From assembly GCA_021307315.1 (NCBI GenBank), contig JAJSPD010000042.1:310001-374000 (forward strand): 64,000 nt of DNA, written 5' to 3'. The notes beneath the pieces were generated by a model. The model made no database searches, had not been told where the DNA came from, and saw nothing but the letters and a program-made list of their open reading frames with translations. This stretch comes from Bisporella sp. PMI_857. Taxonomy: Eukaryota; Ascomycota; Leotiomycetes; Helotiales; Helotiaceae. A program made the position numbers and the translations under genes. Positions 22,214-35,044 of this stretch are shown in pieces (position 1 is the first letter of the stretch; every line of letters begins with the position of its first letter).

Positions 22214-24936
22214 TCATATATACAGCTCCCCGACCTGGGGTGCCTCTACTTCTTTACTCGTGAATGCACAATGTCCCTTTCCTCTCCATTCTCCCATCAT
22301 ATCTCCTTTACCGCCTCCAGCAGCAACATCCCCCCACATTACCTCCCTCAAGTGCGCGTCCTCATCGCCCTTTGGCCGCTGACACGCCGCTGCGATAGCC
22401 AGACTATTATTGGCTACCAGGATCCCGCCTTTGAGCTTCCGGCTTCCGTTCACGACCATGGTGATGACCATCATCAAGCCGAAAAGAAGAGAGATGAGGA
22501 TGGCGAGCGGCGAGTAGCCGATCGACATGTAGGACAGGGGTTCCACCTCGCCCGATGTGGTAAGGACGGCTGTTCGCGCTACGAAGAGCGATTGCGAGAT
22601 CAGCCAGTGCAGGACCGAAGAGGCGGCCGCGAGAGGGAGACCATATGTCCACGGTAAACTCAACCAATACGTGCTTCTCTGCTGCCCCCTGGGATCCGTG
22701 GTCCTCAAGCTTTTCCTGTTGGCCGTAAACCTCGAAAACTCATCCGCCGACACCATCGACGTATATATTGTGTTATACGCGAAATACAGGCAAGACACAA
22801 TGACCTGCGGAATGTTGGCTACGGTGACCATCAGCAGCAAAATCTGGTTGCTTGCGAAATCCGCGTTTGTCAGGTACCCCGATGATGGGCCGACGTTGAG
22901 GGTCGCCGCTTCATTGTAGTTCCCAAACCCGATTTTGAATGGCGAGGTACCAGAACTTTTGCCAATTACATCGGCGATCCCCCGGTTCAGGAGAATCGCA
23001 GTACTGACTAAGGCAACGGCGCAGAAGAACAGCGTGACGATCCAGCGCAGGAGAGACGGGGCCGACCACCAACGCATGGTTTTGGATTCGGGGTAGCGGA
23101 CCGACTGGCGTATTTCGCGGCGGAACCTACGCGCCTGGCGCCTATCCATGAGAGGATAACCCGTTGTAATGGGGTCGGGTCTTTCGAGATAGGAGGCGAT
23201 GCCGTCGCCGATGGTGGCAAGTACTGGTTCGTGCGATGACCAGAGGAAGTAGAAGATTACGCCAAATTTGGTCATATTGGCGATGAGAACTGTGATCATG
23301 ATAATGAGGCTGTATTGTAGCTGGCACATACTTCCAATATCTGTTGGCCGGCTGAGACAGTAGTCGATGGGCCACTGCTCGCCCTCGACAAAATGCTTAG
23401 GGTCTGCCAACCGGCCAGATACCCAGCCAAGATTCCACTCCTCGTTTGCGGTTTTTGCTAGCTTTCGATAGTCGCACTTTGATTTATGAGCATTGAGATA
23501 GGCCGGGTCACATACCCAATTGTTGTCGTTGTATTCTGTGACGAATGATTCAAATCTGAAATTCATAAGGACGGTGCTACTGCTATTAGCGGCGGGGCCT
23601 TTGGTGACTACGAGGAGATCGCTGCGACCCTTCATGAACTCATTGCCTGGTCCATATGCATTGATACATTCCTGGTTGGTAAGGCGTTGAAGCTTCCCTG
23701 CGTTCCCGTCGAGGAGAAGGCTATTAGCTATGTTGCAAGTATCTCTTTGCCACCAGAATGAGTCGCTACTCATAGTAGAAGTGTAAGTAATACTACTGGC
23801 CGTTTTGGTAGCAGTGGCACTGCTAGTAGCGGTGCTGTTGGTATATGTAGTGCCATTGGTATACAATGTACCATTGCTAGGAAGGCTGGCGTTGGGATCG
23901 CCATCGCTGGAGACTACATTTGTATATTCGTATTTCAACGGATACGGAGTATAGTAGAATGTTCCGTCATTCAAGGAGGTTCTGGGGGCAGTAAAGGTTG
24001 CACCAATAAAACCGGAGTCACGGCCGGCATATGAAATGCTGACATTCTGGGAACAGTCAACAGTTGAGGGTTTGAAAAAATCTGGCGTGACGATATAGAC
24101 CTGATAGTCAAGCTGTTGCTTGGTAATGAAGACTGCTGAGTTCCATAGAAAATGTAGTGGAATGGTGGATATAACCAAAACCGCAAAAAGCATCTTCTTT
24201 CTCCAACTCCTCAGATTCCGTAGGCTGGGTATGCCGATGTCGACATATCTCCCAATTGCGTGAGCAGCGTCCGCCTCTTTTCTCGTTGGCGAGCTCAAAC
24301 ATTGCATGGTGTAATTACTTGAGCCAAGCAATAGTGTACCCATAATATTGATGGCAATGTGAGTCCACAGACCCGCTGTCTTGATCTTGTCACAGTCATC
24401 CTCGTAGATCGTTCCAATGCTCATACCACTCTTCGATTTGATGGCCGCCCAGATCGTGAAGCACAAGTTGACGCAAAGGACAGTGCCAGCAGACACCACT
24501 GCCATTAATACTCCGCCTCTCCATCCACTAAACTTCCGACCGACACGTGAGCGTTGCAGCAACGTATCCTCGTTAGGATTCTCAGGACGCATCGTCCCCG
24601 AACGAGTGATCCATCTTTGCGCTTGCCCGAACTTCTCGCTGACCCCATTACCAGCAAGCGTTCCAAAGGTAGTGGCCCGCGTACGTAAGAACTCAATTGG
24701 GCTAGTTTTGCGAGGTCAGATATGTGTACAATTGCCTAAATAGGAGGCTTCACAAACCGAACATCTACATCTGGCTCTTTGGTACCTTTTTCCAGATCTC
24801 TCGCCTCCGTCTGCAAGTTATTTGTACTCCATTCTGGGTCTGTTTCCGATTGCCATGTGGAGTGATATGATGGTGGATAAGAAGAGGTTGGCGTTGCATT
24901 ATGGCCAATAACGTCTAGAAAATTTGACCGTTCCAT
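22214..24936 (-). CDS. Large fungal multipass membrane protein, DUF6536 type
   Basis: The main exon 24691..22214 is open throughout. The best first exon is 24936..24754, joined by a 62-nt intron (GTGAAG donor, TTGAG acceptor) that keeps frame, giving about 886 residues. The donor choice is uncertain, since two other GT sites nearby also fit. After a polar N-terminus comes the segment GWRGGVLMAVVSAGTVL, the first membrane span and the hallmark of DUF6536 proteins. About seven spans follow, separated by a large Ser/Thr/Asn-rich loop (around residues 290-400, many potential N-glycosylation sites, Cys residues) likely facing outside. The short motif CDKIKTAGLWTHIAINIMGT is also typical. The function of the family is not known to me. 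A transporter-like or sensor role would be guesswork. Confidence 0.8.
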
Positions 24937-26860
24937 CGTGAATAATCTTTCCGCAGCACAGTCAGGCTGTGTCGGATCGTTTTTCTTCAGCTATACATTT
25001 GATCAAGCGCGTAGGTATCAAAGTACAACTTAGAACTACAAATACAGCTCAGAGAACAAATATGAGACAATTGCAAACGCTTGAGCAATCTAATCCCTAA
25101 CGAAATCGCTCACTAGAACAACTCATTAAAGGAGAGCGACAGCTCGTGCTCACAACGAAGGGAGACAAGCTGAGACTCATATTGTAAAGATTGATAAAAA
25201 AGCGCGTTGTTGTGAGTTCTGTGATGCCTGATTACGTGAAGCTGGAGAAGCGATCAACGAGGCTGTGCCTGTGCCGCGACCCATAAATTACTTTATTAGG
25301 CGAGTTTCATTAAGATCACACCAATCGGCTTCAAGACCACTTCGTATCGTCAAAATGCCGGCAAAAGGGAAAATTGGAATTGATCACTTTTTCAAAGAGA
25401 AGCGACATGATATTTGAGGATATACAATATCTATTCCAGCAGTTTGGTTGAAGGGGGTGGCACGCCCGATAGGGCTGAGATGAGATGCAAGGCTGTCATA
25501 TCTCGACTCTGGGGCGCACAAAACGCGTAGCTGGGAGAATCCAACGGACGATCGATGATGGCAAATCAGTTTCTCGATAGCAGATGATGGGTCCCGATTG
25601 CATGGATCGGAATCCTCTCGGCTAAATACGATCGGGCTCAGGCTTCGGGAACCTTGCATGCTGCATAAGCGCTCTCATTTGTTACATCGTCAGTGAGTTG
25701 ATACGCTATCACGAAGGAGGGGAGCACGTGTTGAATTCTCTTTGGCATCTGAAATTGCGCCAGGTTTCGCGTATAGGCAACCAACATACAGCAAGATCTA
25801 TCACACTTTGTGTCACATTGTTTGTTGCTGCCCAAATGTGATGGTAGGCGGGCCCCTCCCCCCTCTCCATACGTGGCAGCAATGTCCGTTAGTCGGGAGA
25901 ACGGTCCGTTTGAAGTGATTGTCAAATGCAGATCTACACCAGCAAGCAGTCAAAAGAACATCGGCTTGAGGCTCATTCTAACAGCCCTTTCGCTCGAGCG
26001 TGGGGACGGTGGCGCTTTCGAATGGAAGTGTGGTAGCACCAGGTGGTCAGCTTACGACATAGCCATGTTACGCGTTGTCACATACACCAGCCAACGGTTC
26101 GGTCCGTAGCTTTCTATCTCAAACAGCAAAACGAAATAAAGATATGCTTTGGGACCACTCTTCGTCTGAAGCTGGCGGAAATGCGGATAGCTGCAGCTGT
26201 TTAAATGCCTCAGAAACAGAGCCGTATACAGCATTTTTTTCAGTCGGCCAGAGGCCATGTGAACCTGATTTGAATATCGATGTTGCAAGCGACCCCCTCA
26301 TAGTTCCCGATAACAGAATAAGCCAGCTGATCAAGCTGCATGTGTACGGTGGGGGAGGGGTTTTTGCATGCATCGAAGTAGAGTTTACGATTCCCTGTCA
26401 CACAATGATGCTGCTTTATGATTTATTCACATACGTACAGTAAACTCTAAACATAGAGTTACACTTCAGATTCAGAAAATAAGGATGTGTGGAAAATGCA
26501 CTTGATACTTCCATCGGTTTGATATGTATATGTTTCTCGCACTAACAGACTTTCCGGAATTTCCCAGCCCCGAGAAAGTGCCCAATTATGGAATAGCGAT
26601 TATCCCACGCGAAGCCGTTCTTTGTCTTTTCCTATGAATGCATTTTGGTCTCTGATTAGGATCACATCTTGGTACTTACTTACGTACTTTCCCAGGCTTT
26701 GGACAAACATTTCGTAAATATTGGCAGATAATTGTCGAGGGTTTAGCCTCTCACTAGTTATATGTTTCATTGAGATTGTGTGATGCTGTAAATATTTCCA
26801 TGTCCATTTGTTGTAAATCCAGAGTGAAATGTAGCATCTTCTGGCATGGCCATTTCAGGT
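24937..26860. other. Intergenic stretch at the left border of the DUF6590/coiled-coil locus
   Basis: About 1.9 kb with scattered short frames on both strands and no recognisable product. It marks the change from single-copy conserved genes to the duplicated locus. Confidence 0.4.
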
Positions 26861-28018
26861 TCAGCTTTTATGGTCTTTGCCATTCATTATTGTCCACTTT
26901 GGTGGTGGTGGAGGTGGTGCTTTTCGTAAAGGCATTAAATCAGCCATTGTAGTTCTCTTCACTGGAATTGCTCGATTGGTTTTCCGTTGAGTCTGCGCAG
27001 CCGCGTCCAGTTCCCAATATGCGATCACCAGTTGAGACCAATTTGATGGCATCGCCTCATTCTCTGTTGCTAGTATATTTTTGAGAAGATCGGCCTCATG
27101 GTGGGATAAAAGTATTGTGTTGAGTAACCACCTGTTCACTCTTTCCCTTCTCGTCTCAAAATCGGTGCTCAGAGATGGGTATCGTTCAGTACTTGAAGGT
27201 TGATTACGATTGAGGCTGTGTGTTGGTGGCTCAAGAAGCTGATCTAGATCTTCTATGCCTGAATCATTCTCCCAATTAGAATCGTATTGTACCGACGGAG
27301 CTGTATGTTGAATTCCAGAGAGCATCAGATGTTGAGGCTCTATGGGAGTGTCTTCCGTGGAGAGCTGAGGGCCAGGGGTTTCAAAGGTAGCCGTCGAAGA
27401 TGCTATTGACTGTTGCTGAGAGATCGGATGTTCTATTGCATAGTCGGGATAGACAGCACTTGAAATGTATCCCTCGTGGTCAGATTCCCATTGCAATTGC
27501 TCGGAAGCTGAGCTTGACGAGGATACCGAGTCAATATCTTCCATGGATGAGAATTCTCTCTCAAACACATCATTAACATAATTTTCTGCTTCTTGGAGCT
27601 TCCAAACCTCTCCCTCGAGATGCTGTTCTGCTTCCGTGCCTTCTTCTTCCAGCAGGCGCAATCCATCCCTAGTAGTTTGACAATCTCCAGCCATTTTCAA
27701 CAGATTTTCGAAGCCCTTCAATTTCTCTTGCTCTATCAAATTCTGGAGCTCTTTCATGAAGCTCGCATCACAATTCCAGACATCTCGTCGTTTGTAGCCC
27801 GCTCGTCGGCGCTTTTCTCGCGCATCGATTTGAGCATCCACCACCCGTTTCTGTATTCGACCCAGTTTTTTCAAAGCCCGAAGGAGACCTTTCATATGGG
27901 AAAGATCCGCATTATCTTGAGTTATCTTCTCTAAGAGAGTCTCACCTGAAGGTCCATGACTGTTTTTACTGTTCTCCGACCGTGGAGGGCCAGGTACTGA
28001 GGATTTTCTTGACGCCAT
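26861..28018 (-). CDS. Coiled-coil protein with Trp-rich C-terminal module, copy 1 (CC-1)
   Basis: Family of unknown function, defined here by comparison with the copies at 35.0, 41.1 and 50.5 kb. The first in-frame ATG is at 28018 (MASRKSSVPGPP), giving 385 residues. The frame is open a little further upstream without an ATG. A charged helical region follows, with DCQTTRDGLRLLEEE and LEGEVWKLQEAENYVNDVF matching the shared coiled-coil block. The C-terminal module has VNRWLLNTILLSHHEADLL, then NWSQLVIAYWELDAA, with the same tryptophans as the other copies. It ends with a run of seven prolines interrupted only by the lead Ala (APPPPPPKW), unlike its paralogues. It is the left half of a head-to-head pair with the DUF6590 gene at 28903. 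No membrane or secretion signal is seen. Confidence 0.8.
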   Translation of the reverse strand: MASRKSSVPGPPRSENSKNSHGPSGETLLEKITQDNADLSHMKGLLRALKKLGRIQKRVVDAQIDAREKRRRAGYKRRDVWNCDASFMKELQNLIEQEKLKGFENLLKMAGDCQTTRDGLRLLEEEGTEAEQHLEGEVWKLQEAENYVNDVFEREFSSMEDIDSVSSSSSASEQLQWESDHEGYISSAVYPDYAIEHPISQQQSIASSTATFETPGPQLSTEDTPIEPQHLMLSGIQHTAPSVQYDSNWENDSGIEDLDQLLEPPTHSLNRNQPSSTERYPSLSTDFETRRERVNRWLLNTILLSHHEADLLKNILATENEAMPSNWSQLVIAYWELDAAAQTQRKTNRAIPVKRTTMADLMPLRKAPPPPPPKWTIMNGKDHKS

Positions 28019-28902
28019 TGAGATCCGTTGGTGGTATTTTTCAGATTGGATGATGATTGAAGCATCATACTTGGAATCGGTTGCCGACAAATTGGAACAA
28101 CCCTACTTACGTTAGCATGATAGTTGCTATTTTCAGCCTTGCCTCGAATATGTTGCTCAACTTACCCTATCAGGGAGCATTCTCTTGTCTCAAGGAAGCC
28201 TTGGCATGATATGCATGCCAGACTCGACAAAAGTAATGGTTAGCTACCATACTTAAAAAAAAAAAAGAATGGGTTGTATGAATAGGCTTACAATTCGGCG
28301 ACAGTACCTAAATACTTGTGTACGGAACAACAGGGGCGTGAGGACTACGAAGGGGGTAACACCGTAATCTCGCTGACTCAAAAGAGGAAGCTGAATGTGC
28401 AGGCTGTGTCATGTTGTGTTTGAATTAAATTTGAGGGTGGTGGTTAGGTATAATAATATCTGTCAGTAATTCACCCTTGGGCCGTTCGCCTCTTTTGCTC
28501 TTCCTTTAAAGCGGCGCTACTTAAAATCCTGCTTCCATGCAATCAGGCCTGATGGCTGATGTAGAAAAACCGATGAGACCACGATTACTTACTTGTGTGG
28601 CAGCGATGCACCCATCACCACCCATACGGAATTCTTTGCCATCCTATTGGCGATCGCCACTGTCTCCTTGAGTAGGTAGTACACCATTCTGCTGCCGAAT
28701 TTCACGCTTCGGGAGATGGAATAATGGTCACAAAATTTTGTTAATTCTGGCTAATGGGATCCTCTAAGGAGGCTCTGCGGTGGATACTCAATTGATGTAA
28801 CGGGTAATGGGATTTAAAACCCAAGAAACCCAGGTTTAGAAATGTGTAAGCACCCGCAACTCCGCCGTGGTATGGTTGCCAGATCCAGACTGGACGCCGA
28901 AT
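28019..28902. promoter_or_regulatory. Divergent intergenic region of pair 1
   Basis: About 880 bp separate the start codons of CC-1 (minus) and DUF6590-1 (plus). It contains poly-A near 28255 and AT-rich patches. No single factor site is evident. Confidence 0.4.
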
Positions 28903-30326
28903 ATGGCACCAAAAGATAGTAAAGGAAAGTCTACTGACTTATCAAGCCCTTGGTCAGAATGGATATGGACAAATGGCGATGCTGATTCTCCTTCTGGTTT
29001 TTGGTATGCGAGTCGGTATAACGCCCAGGGAGAGCTAGAATATGATTACCGGTATCCCGAGACCACACAGTCTGGTGAATCACCTCAAGGCACGCAGAGT
29101 GTACCACGCTCCCCTGGCCCTAATGTAATTACAGAAACGTTCGATTCTGTCTCTCCTGGTTTTCCACCGCCTTCTGGAGCCTATACCACAGCTACGCCTA
29201 CTTCTGGACCAAGTAACAGCGGAGCATTGGGTTACAGTTCGAATAGACCTATACCATATAATGCTTACTTCTCCTCTTATAATAACACAGGACAGCCCGC
29301 TAACGAGGAAGTTTCTGGTTACCCCTATGCCAATCCTCATTCTCAAGCATCGGGGTCCATTTCTCCAGCATCCACTGTAAGACCTGACGTCTATTCAACA
29401 CCCGTCATACCTCCGCCTCCCATTCAGAACTTTTCAGATTTGAGCATCACGACTCCATACCCTCCAAAAACTCGTACGTTAGCATGTGCTAAGCCTGACT
29501 TAAATTATTCTAACTTTTACAAGATGATGCATCCCATTCAAGCGATGCTAACTACGGCGGAAACACTGGCTCGTATAATGATGGTAGTAGTACAGATACC
29601 AGTGGGCTCTATGCTCGTGAGGTTTCATCAAGCTCAACATATACATAAGTCTAATCTGAGTAGGCTATGAAGTTTCCGAAGGCAAAAGTCAGAGAAGCTT
29701 CTGGAAGGTTGGAAGAGTGTTTGCTACACTATGGACCGAACCAGCACGAGATCAAAGCGTGTCCTCAGAACAGATTCAAACAATATGGCTAGGAGGCAAA
29801 GCATTCAGCGAAATCAGACGGTTTGTTGTGCTTCAAAATGGTCATGGAAACTCAATTTGCTGGTAAGTCTATACATTACCGCTTATTGTGCAAAAGGCAA
29901 CACTCTTTAAAGTGATCCATTAACATGTTAAGTCCTATTCATACATACAATAACCGAGCAACCCTGAAGGACAATCTTCCAGACGTTCAGCAACATGCTA
30001 TTATATATACTAGCTCCAAACCCCCAGACGAGTATTGGTATAAGGACGACGATGGGAGCAAAGTTTACGAAAACCTCTCAAAGGAGCCAATAAAAGTTAA
30101 GCGTGAGACGACATATAAAGAGGGAGACTTGGGTACATCTTCTCGGCTTAATTATAGCAAGCTATATACTGTTGAACACTATTCCAGGGTGCTCAATATA
30201 GGAATGGTCGAGGATCGTTCCATGGCTGCACTGCACAAAAGCTCATTCGTACGCCGCGACGATCCAATTGAGAAGCCAAGACAGAGACATGGGCAGAGTA
30301 GCCGCAAAGGACATCGTCGAGGATAG
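28903..30326 (+). CDS. WW-like/DUF6590 protein, copy 1
   Basis: Four-exon model: 28903..29473, 29524..29616, 29664..29862 and 29933..30326, about 418 residues. The frame opens earlier with GTG, but the family start is ATG GCA CCA at 28903. Residues 15-50 form a Trp/Tyr-rich block (PWSEWIWTNGD ... WYASRYN ... EYDYRY) resembling half a WW domain. A Ser/Pro/Tyr/Asn-rich linker follows. DUF6590 begins at SFWKVGRVFATLWTEP, continues with SEIRRFVVLQNGHGNSIC, crosses the last intron into CPIHTYNNRA, and ends with RLNYSKLYTVEHYSRVLNIG. DUF6590 is a fungus-restricted domain with no assigned activity. The second intron donor (GTGAGG at 29617) is a choice. An upstream GTAGTA donor at 29584 also keeps frame. 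It pairs divergently with CC-1. Confidence 0.82.
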
Positions 30327-33300
30327 CCTTGCAACCTTCAGGTAAAAAGCTAATTCCACAACTTCAAAGCCATCGGCATTTATATACGTTACACTGCAAA
30401 GTGTTGGTGGGGATTGTACCATGGGTTTCAATTGTCTGCAGCATCTTCTGCTATTTAGTTATGCCACTTTCGAAATTGCCTATCAGCCGTGTATGCGTTT
30501 ACTTATTATCAGTATGGATCCAGTTTGAGATGATCCTCGCTTAATGGAAAAGGGGACTAAATGAGAGAAACATTAAGTATGAATATCATAGCAGCAATAT
30601 AGTACTGATTTTAAGGTGAATAAGATGCTTTGGGAGAATAACTTTTTATTGCATCATATCAGAAAATTTGAAACACTCCTTGATGGAAAAGTAGGCAAGC
30701 AACACGGACAGTACTTGGGGACACAAGGACAAATCTGGCTGCTTTAGTAATGATCTGTTGCCTAAAATAGCTCATCAAAAGTTACGCTTGGGACTCCTGT
30801 GATTGAAGCTACAGTAAGAAACGCTGTCCAATTGCTTGACCATGAGAAAGTTCCACGTAAGTGTATCGGTTTCTGTCAATCGGGCTCTAGTCATCATAAC
30901 CCAACCAACCGCATCCACTCATCTTCAGCTTCATATACCACAATATACATGAGTGGTTACCTAGGGTTGGGCCTCTGCTGTGAGAAAATGGCATTTTCGT
31001 GAGGGTCATTGTTGACCATTAGTTCAAAGAGTTCACCAAAGAAGCACGTAGCTAGTCAACTTTGCTTCTTCGGGGCAACAATCATCTTCTGAGACCGCTC
31101 GGCCGTGTTTTGAGCTAAGGCTCACACCGCAACTTGCCATGCCAGTCAGAATCTTACTCTGCCGTTGCTTTTTGAGATCTTTGTACAGTAAGATTAGCCG
31201 TCGGAAGACCCCCTAGTTTATTCGTGCGGGAAAAAAAAAACCTCAATATGAGTAAGTTGGCTTTTGCTGGACAGTGGGGTCGCGTCTTGAGAATGTGGGA
31301 GGATCACAATCATATTCATGTATTGCTACGGATTTGTTTTTCTTTGCGAATGTCAGCTGCCGGTGATTTGATCCCTGCAGATGTGCAGTAGCCTGTGCGT
31401 CGAATGGGCATATCTTGCGCACCTCGCCAAGCCAGAAGAAAGTGTGATCAACGGAAAACATGTATCGAAAGCCCGGCCTCCCGTTTCTCTGAATCTAGTT
31501 TTTTCAAGGCCATCTCAGACAATTTGGTCCCTGCATGAGAAAACCCAGCCTCTCCCATTGGCACGATCATAGTTGGCGCTTGTGATCGAAAATTAGAGAG
31601 CCTTATCACACAGAACGGGCGCGTATTTCAGCACCTGCTGATAGCGCCCAGGACCTGCAGGTACGACCTAACCTTCTTATAACTCAGCATGTTGGTATTC
31701 CCATTTCCCCAGCTGTTATTGACTTTCGGCTTTACTTCGCTCAGCAGAATTCAAATCCTATCTATGACTTTGCGTTTGATAGTGAAAGCATCAAAAAGTC
31801 TATTTGTGAGTCAAAACTCGGCAGTGTGCAGGGGATAGTGAAAACACGGCTGGTTCAAAGGGTATAATTACTATTGACGGATGTGTCACACGCAACTATT
31901 ACCTCGAAGTGCTAATCTATTTCTATGGGTTTATTGCTTCTGGCGATACAATAAAATGGTGCCATAATGCCAGTCTTGCCAAATACAATTCATGAATTCC
32001 GGAGCAGAATACAATAAGCATACTACTAGGATAGTTCCAGAAACTCCAAGACTAGCAGCAGCAAGTCATCTTGAGAGAAGGATATCTGGAACAATGGCTC
32101 CCCATTTGAGAACAACAAACTGTAGCATATGCTCGGAGCTGCTTAGATTCTTATAAGCAAACAATCAACGTGAAACTCAAAGTCATGAAGCAACTTTTCT
32201 CATTAAACTAGGTAATGTATTCGAGCTTTGGAATATGAGCAGCAAACTTAATGCAATAAGAACAACTGCGTGCTCCAACTAGGTGGGTCTGTCTTAGCCT
32301 CGGGTATTTCCTAGGCCCGCTCGCCTTGCCTTACCGCTGGATTTTAATATTTACTGGGCTGCATGTGCCCATATCAAGATCTAGCTTGGCTTGTGGGGCG
32401 GTGAACTGAACAGCCTCGATACACCTCTTATTTAGAGGATACCCTCCTGCCTCTTGCTTGGTTTTTATAATATATTGGATCTCAACTAAAATTGTTACAG
32501 TAGTTCTGGGAAACATGAATCAGGTGTTATTGCCCAGCACCGTATACTATCGTAAGCCGGCTGAAGAGAAATGTTATATTGCGTTGGACATTCATGTGCC
32601 GTAAGAAATCAAGATTCAGTTGATAGGGCGGTATTGCCTGCAGTCTTATGTTAAAGCGGCGAATACAATACGAAGGATTCCTTGTGGCGAGTAGATTTGC
32701 TTTGGATACGACAGACATGCGACACAGTCCCGAATCGTACAGCGTGGAAGCTGGGACTTTATATTTAAAATATAGCCGATGCCAAGGCTGTTCTGGTCAC
32801 ACAAGCTTCGACTTCTGCCACTAAATTACCACAAATTCATCTGCAGTCCATCTTCTGACGGAGCCTGTTCTGCTCATTGGCCCGATAAAGTGCATATATG
32901 AGGTTGTCAGCAGCCAGCCATGGTTGGTTGTGCTCTTTATAACCCCCACACTGATACGGAAGTTGTCCAATCAGACTGTTGAATATTACGTCTGATGAGG
33001 CTCAACTATTCATAAGTGTGAGTTGTAGGGTGATTCAAGATACGCCTACATTCCGAAAATCCACTTAATGAAGAACAAACAGTCGGACCATCCATAAGAG
33101 GCATATTAACCAAAGCTCCTCGAGGTATGTTCCCATGCTCAATTCTCGTAACACCACATGCAATGATCTGAGCCTGAAAAGGTTCTGGCAAGCCTTAGAT
33201 CTTAGCCATGTCTTCTCAGCCTGCATAATCCCGAGAAGAGAAACGTTTTGGTCTGTTACATATGAGTGACTTCCCTGCAGCCTTTCAAAGTTGTTGAAAT

Positions 33301-33438
33301 TTTGATACATAAGACCGAGTTCTTTGCATTTGTTTATACTACATAGGAAGAATACACATACCCACAGAGCATGCTTTGTGCCTGCTTTGTTGAATTTAAT
33401 AACCTCGACTGTACTACAGGTTTGACGACTTAGGCCAG
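30327..33438. other. Gene-poor stretch, probable relic DNA
   Basis: About 3.1 kb without a supported gene. At 32311-32366 it carries a short sequence that is also found at 40277-40345. Read on the minus strand, both resemble the end of the CC module (W..HAA), so fragments of lost CC copies may remain here. Confidence 0.4.
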
Positions 33439-34470
33439 TCAATGCTGGATAGAGCAAATAGTCTCTTGAAGAGATGGCGGCTCCGAGCCCTCCGAGTATA
33501 CACTTGCCATAACCCCATTGCTGCTGGCGTCATGACAGCAAACTCTACTATCTTTACCTGTACCATCTCTATACCGCGTTTTAAGAACTTCCTTTGCTCT
33601 CCGATCATTGAATGTGCCACTCACTTGATCAGATGTGCTTGCAAGTATTAGAACATACAGTGCAGGGTCTTGTAGAATATCCAAAAGCCAAGTATCAATC
33701 TGCTGAGGATTTCTACCTGCCTTCTCATCAGAGTTCTGGTCATGATGGTGAGGTTTGTATTCTCTTGTAGCCGGACGAGGGAGAAGTGAAGGATACTTCA
33801 CGTATTCTGATGCTTCCCCATCGGCGCTAATCCCTCGTTCATCGGCAAATATTCTTTGTTCTTGACTCAGAATATCATTGACAGGATCACCATTCTCGTC
33901 AATAAGCTCGAATTTTAGACATTCCTTTCTCAGCCATTCTACCTCCGTTTCCTTTTCAATAATCTCTGTCTTGAGGTCACCGAGTAGTTCTTGAGAGTCA
34001 CCCAACCAAACTTGATCTTCTACATCTAATTGTAAACCATATTATTCTCGAATTGTTATTTGTATAGTTAAAAAATTGATCCTTCCCTCAGTATCAACAA
34101 GCCCTTCTTCGAGCAGCTGAAGATCACCCCATCTTGACAAGGAATTTGTAACCATCGGGTGATCCTCAGTGCTTTCAATAGACCATATACCCAGGCTTAT
34201 TGAAGGAAACTTCTCCTTTCCATCATGAAAGGCATGCCACTGGCCATCATTGAATGGGTGGGCATTTCGCTGATAATGGAATGAATCTTCCAATTTTGTA
34301 AGATCGAACTCCCGTTGGCTAAGCTGATTCTCAGGTATATTGAATTTACTTTAAAGACGGCCGTACTCAGCACCAACTTTCTGACAATTTGATATTAATT
34401 CCGAAATAGTTTCCTGGTCGCTTATGTGTCTTGTCTTAACGAAGTCTTGGCACTAACACCTGCTTGGATT
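33439..34470 (-). pseudogene. Decayed coiled-coil family copy (most like CC-2)
   Basis: Minus-strand frames here align along CC-2 in order. NCQKVGAEYGRL and ENQLSQREFDLTKLEDSF (about 34430-34280) match its coiled-coil block. HPMVTNSLSRWGDLQLLEE matches HPLVSTYLSKLGDIDILQE. LDVEDQVWLGDSQE, LIDENGDPVND, ASEYVKYPSLL and the module start IDTWLLDI (down to about 33650) follow. The frame is broken by a stop/frameshift near 34040 and another near 34340, and the module's second half (KTRYRDGTGK) is degraded. The 5' third of a normal copy is missing and no DUF6590 partner remains upstream, because CC-2 follows directly in the same orientation. Confidence 0.82.
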
Positions 34471-35044
34471 TGTATTCAGAGGAAAATATCCTAAGCTTAC
34501 AGATGTGACAGAATCATCATACTGGGTAGAGCGGTACGTCCCCGAATTATGAAGTATGACCAGTATATTTCAACTTGGGCAATGTGAGTGGCCTTCCAAG
34601 ATTATACGCGGTGAATTTCCCGCATGGGATGTATGAGTTCATTAGGGGAGTGCGCTTCTGCTTTTCCTTCCGAGGTTGTGCAGTCCCAAATAAATCAATT
34701 TTCCTTTCCTCTTAGTAGATACGACTTAATACGGTGGCTCATATACATAGTCATCAAAATATCCTTCAGCACTGTCCTCAGCCTCTTGCTGTCATTTCTA
34801 CGTTGTAATATCGCCATCATGCTAGTGATCGCAAAATCATACTTTAACCAGTAAGTGGTAAGATCTGAAAAGACTTAACAGCCATAATACGGCATGGAAT
34901 AAAGATTCAACAAGACATCACTGCCATTAGGCAAAGGCAGACCATAATTTATTCAAAAGAGTCTCTACTTAACGCTATACAATCTAAGTGAGGTGGCCTG
35001 CACCAATACCAAATCGTGGAGAAAACGATACTAAGCATAGATGC
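34471..35044. other. Spacer between the decayed CC copy and CC-2
   Basis: 574 bp, AT-rich. No gene and no recognisable DUF6590 remnant were found on either strand. Confidence 0.4.

Noticed and set aside
22271..22919. Plus-strand frames opposite the DUF6536 gene
   Set aside because: They are antisense shadows of a long, clearly coding membrane-protein exon.
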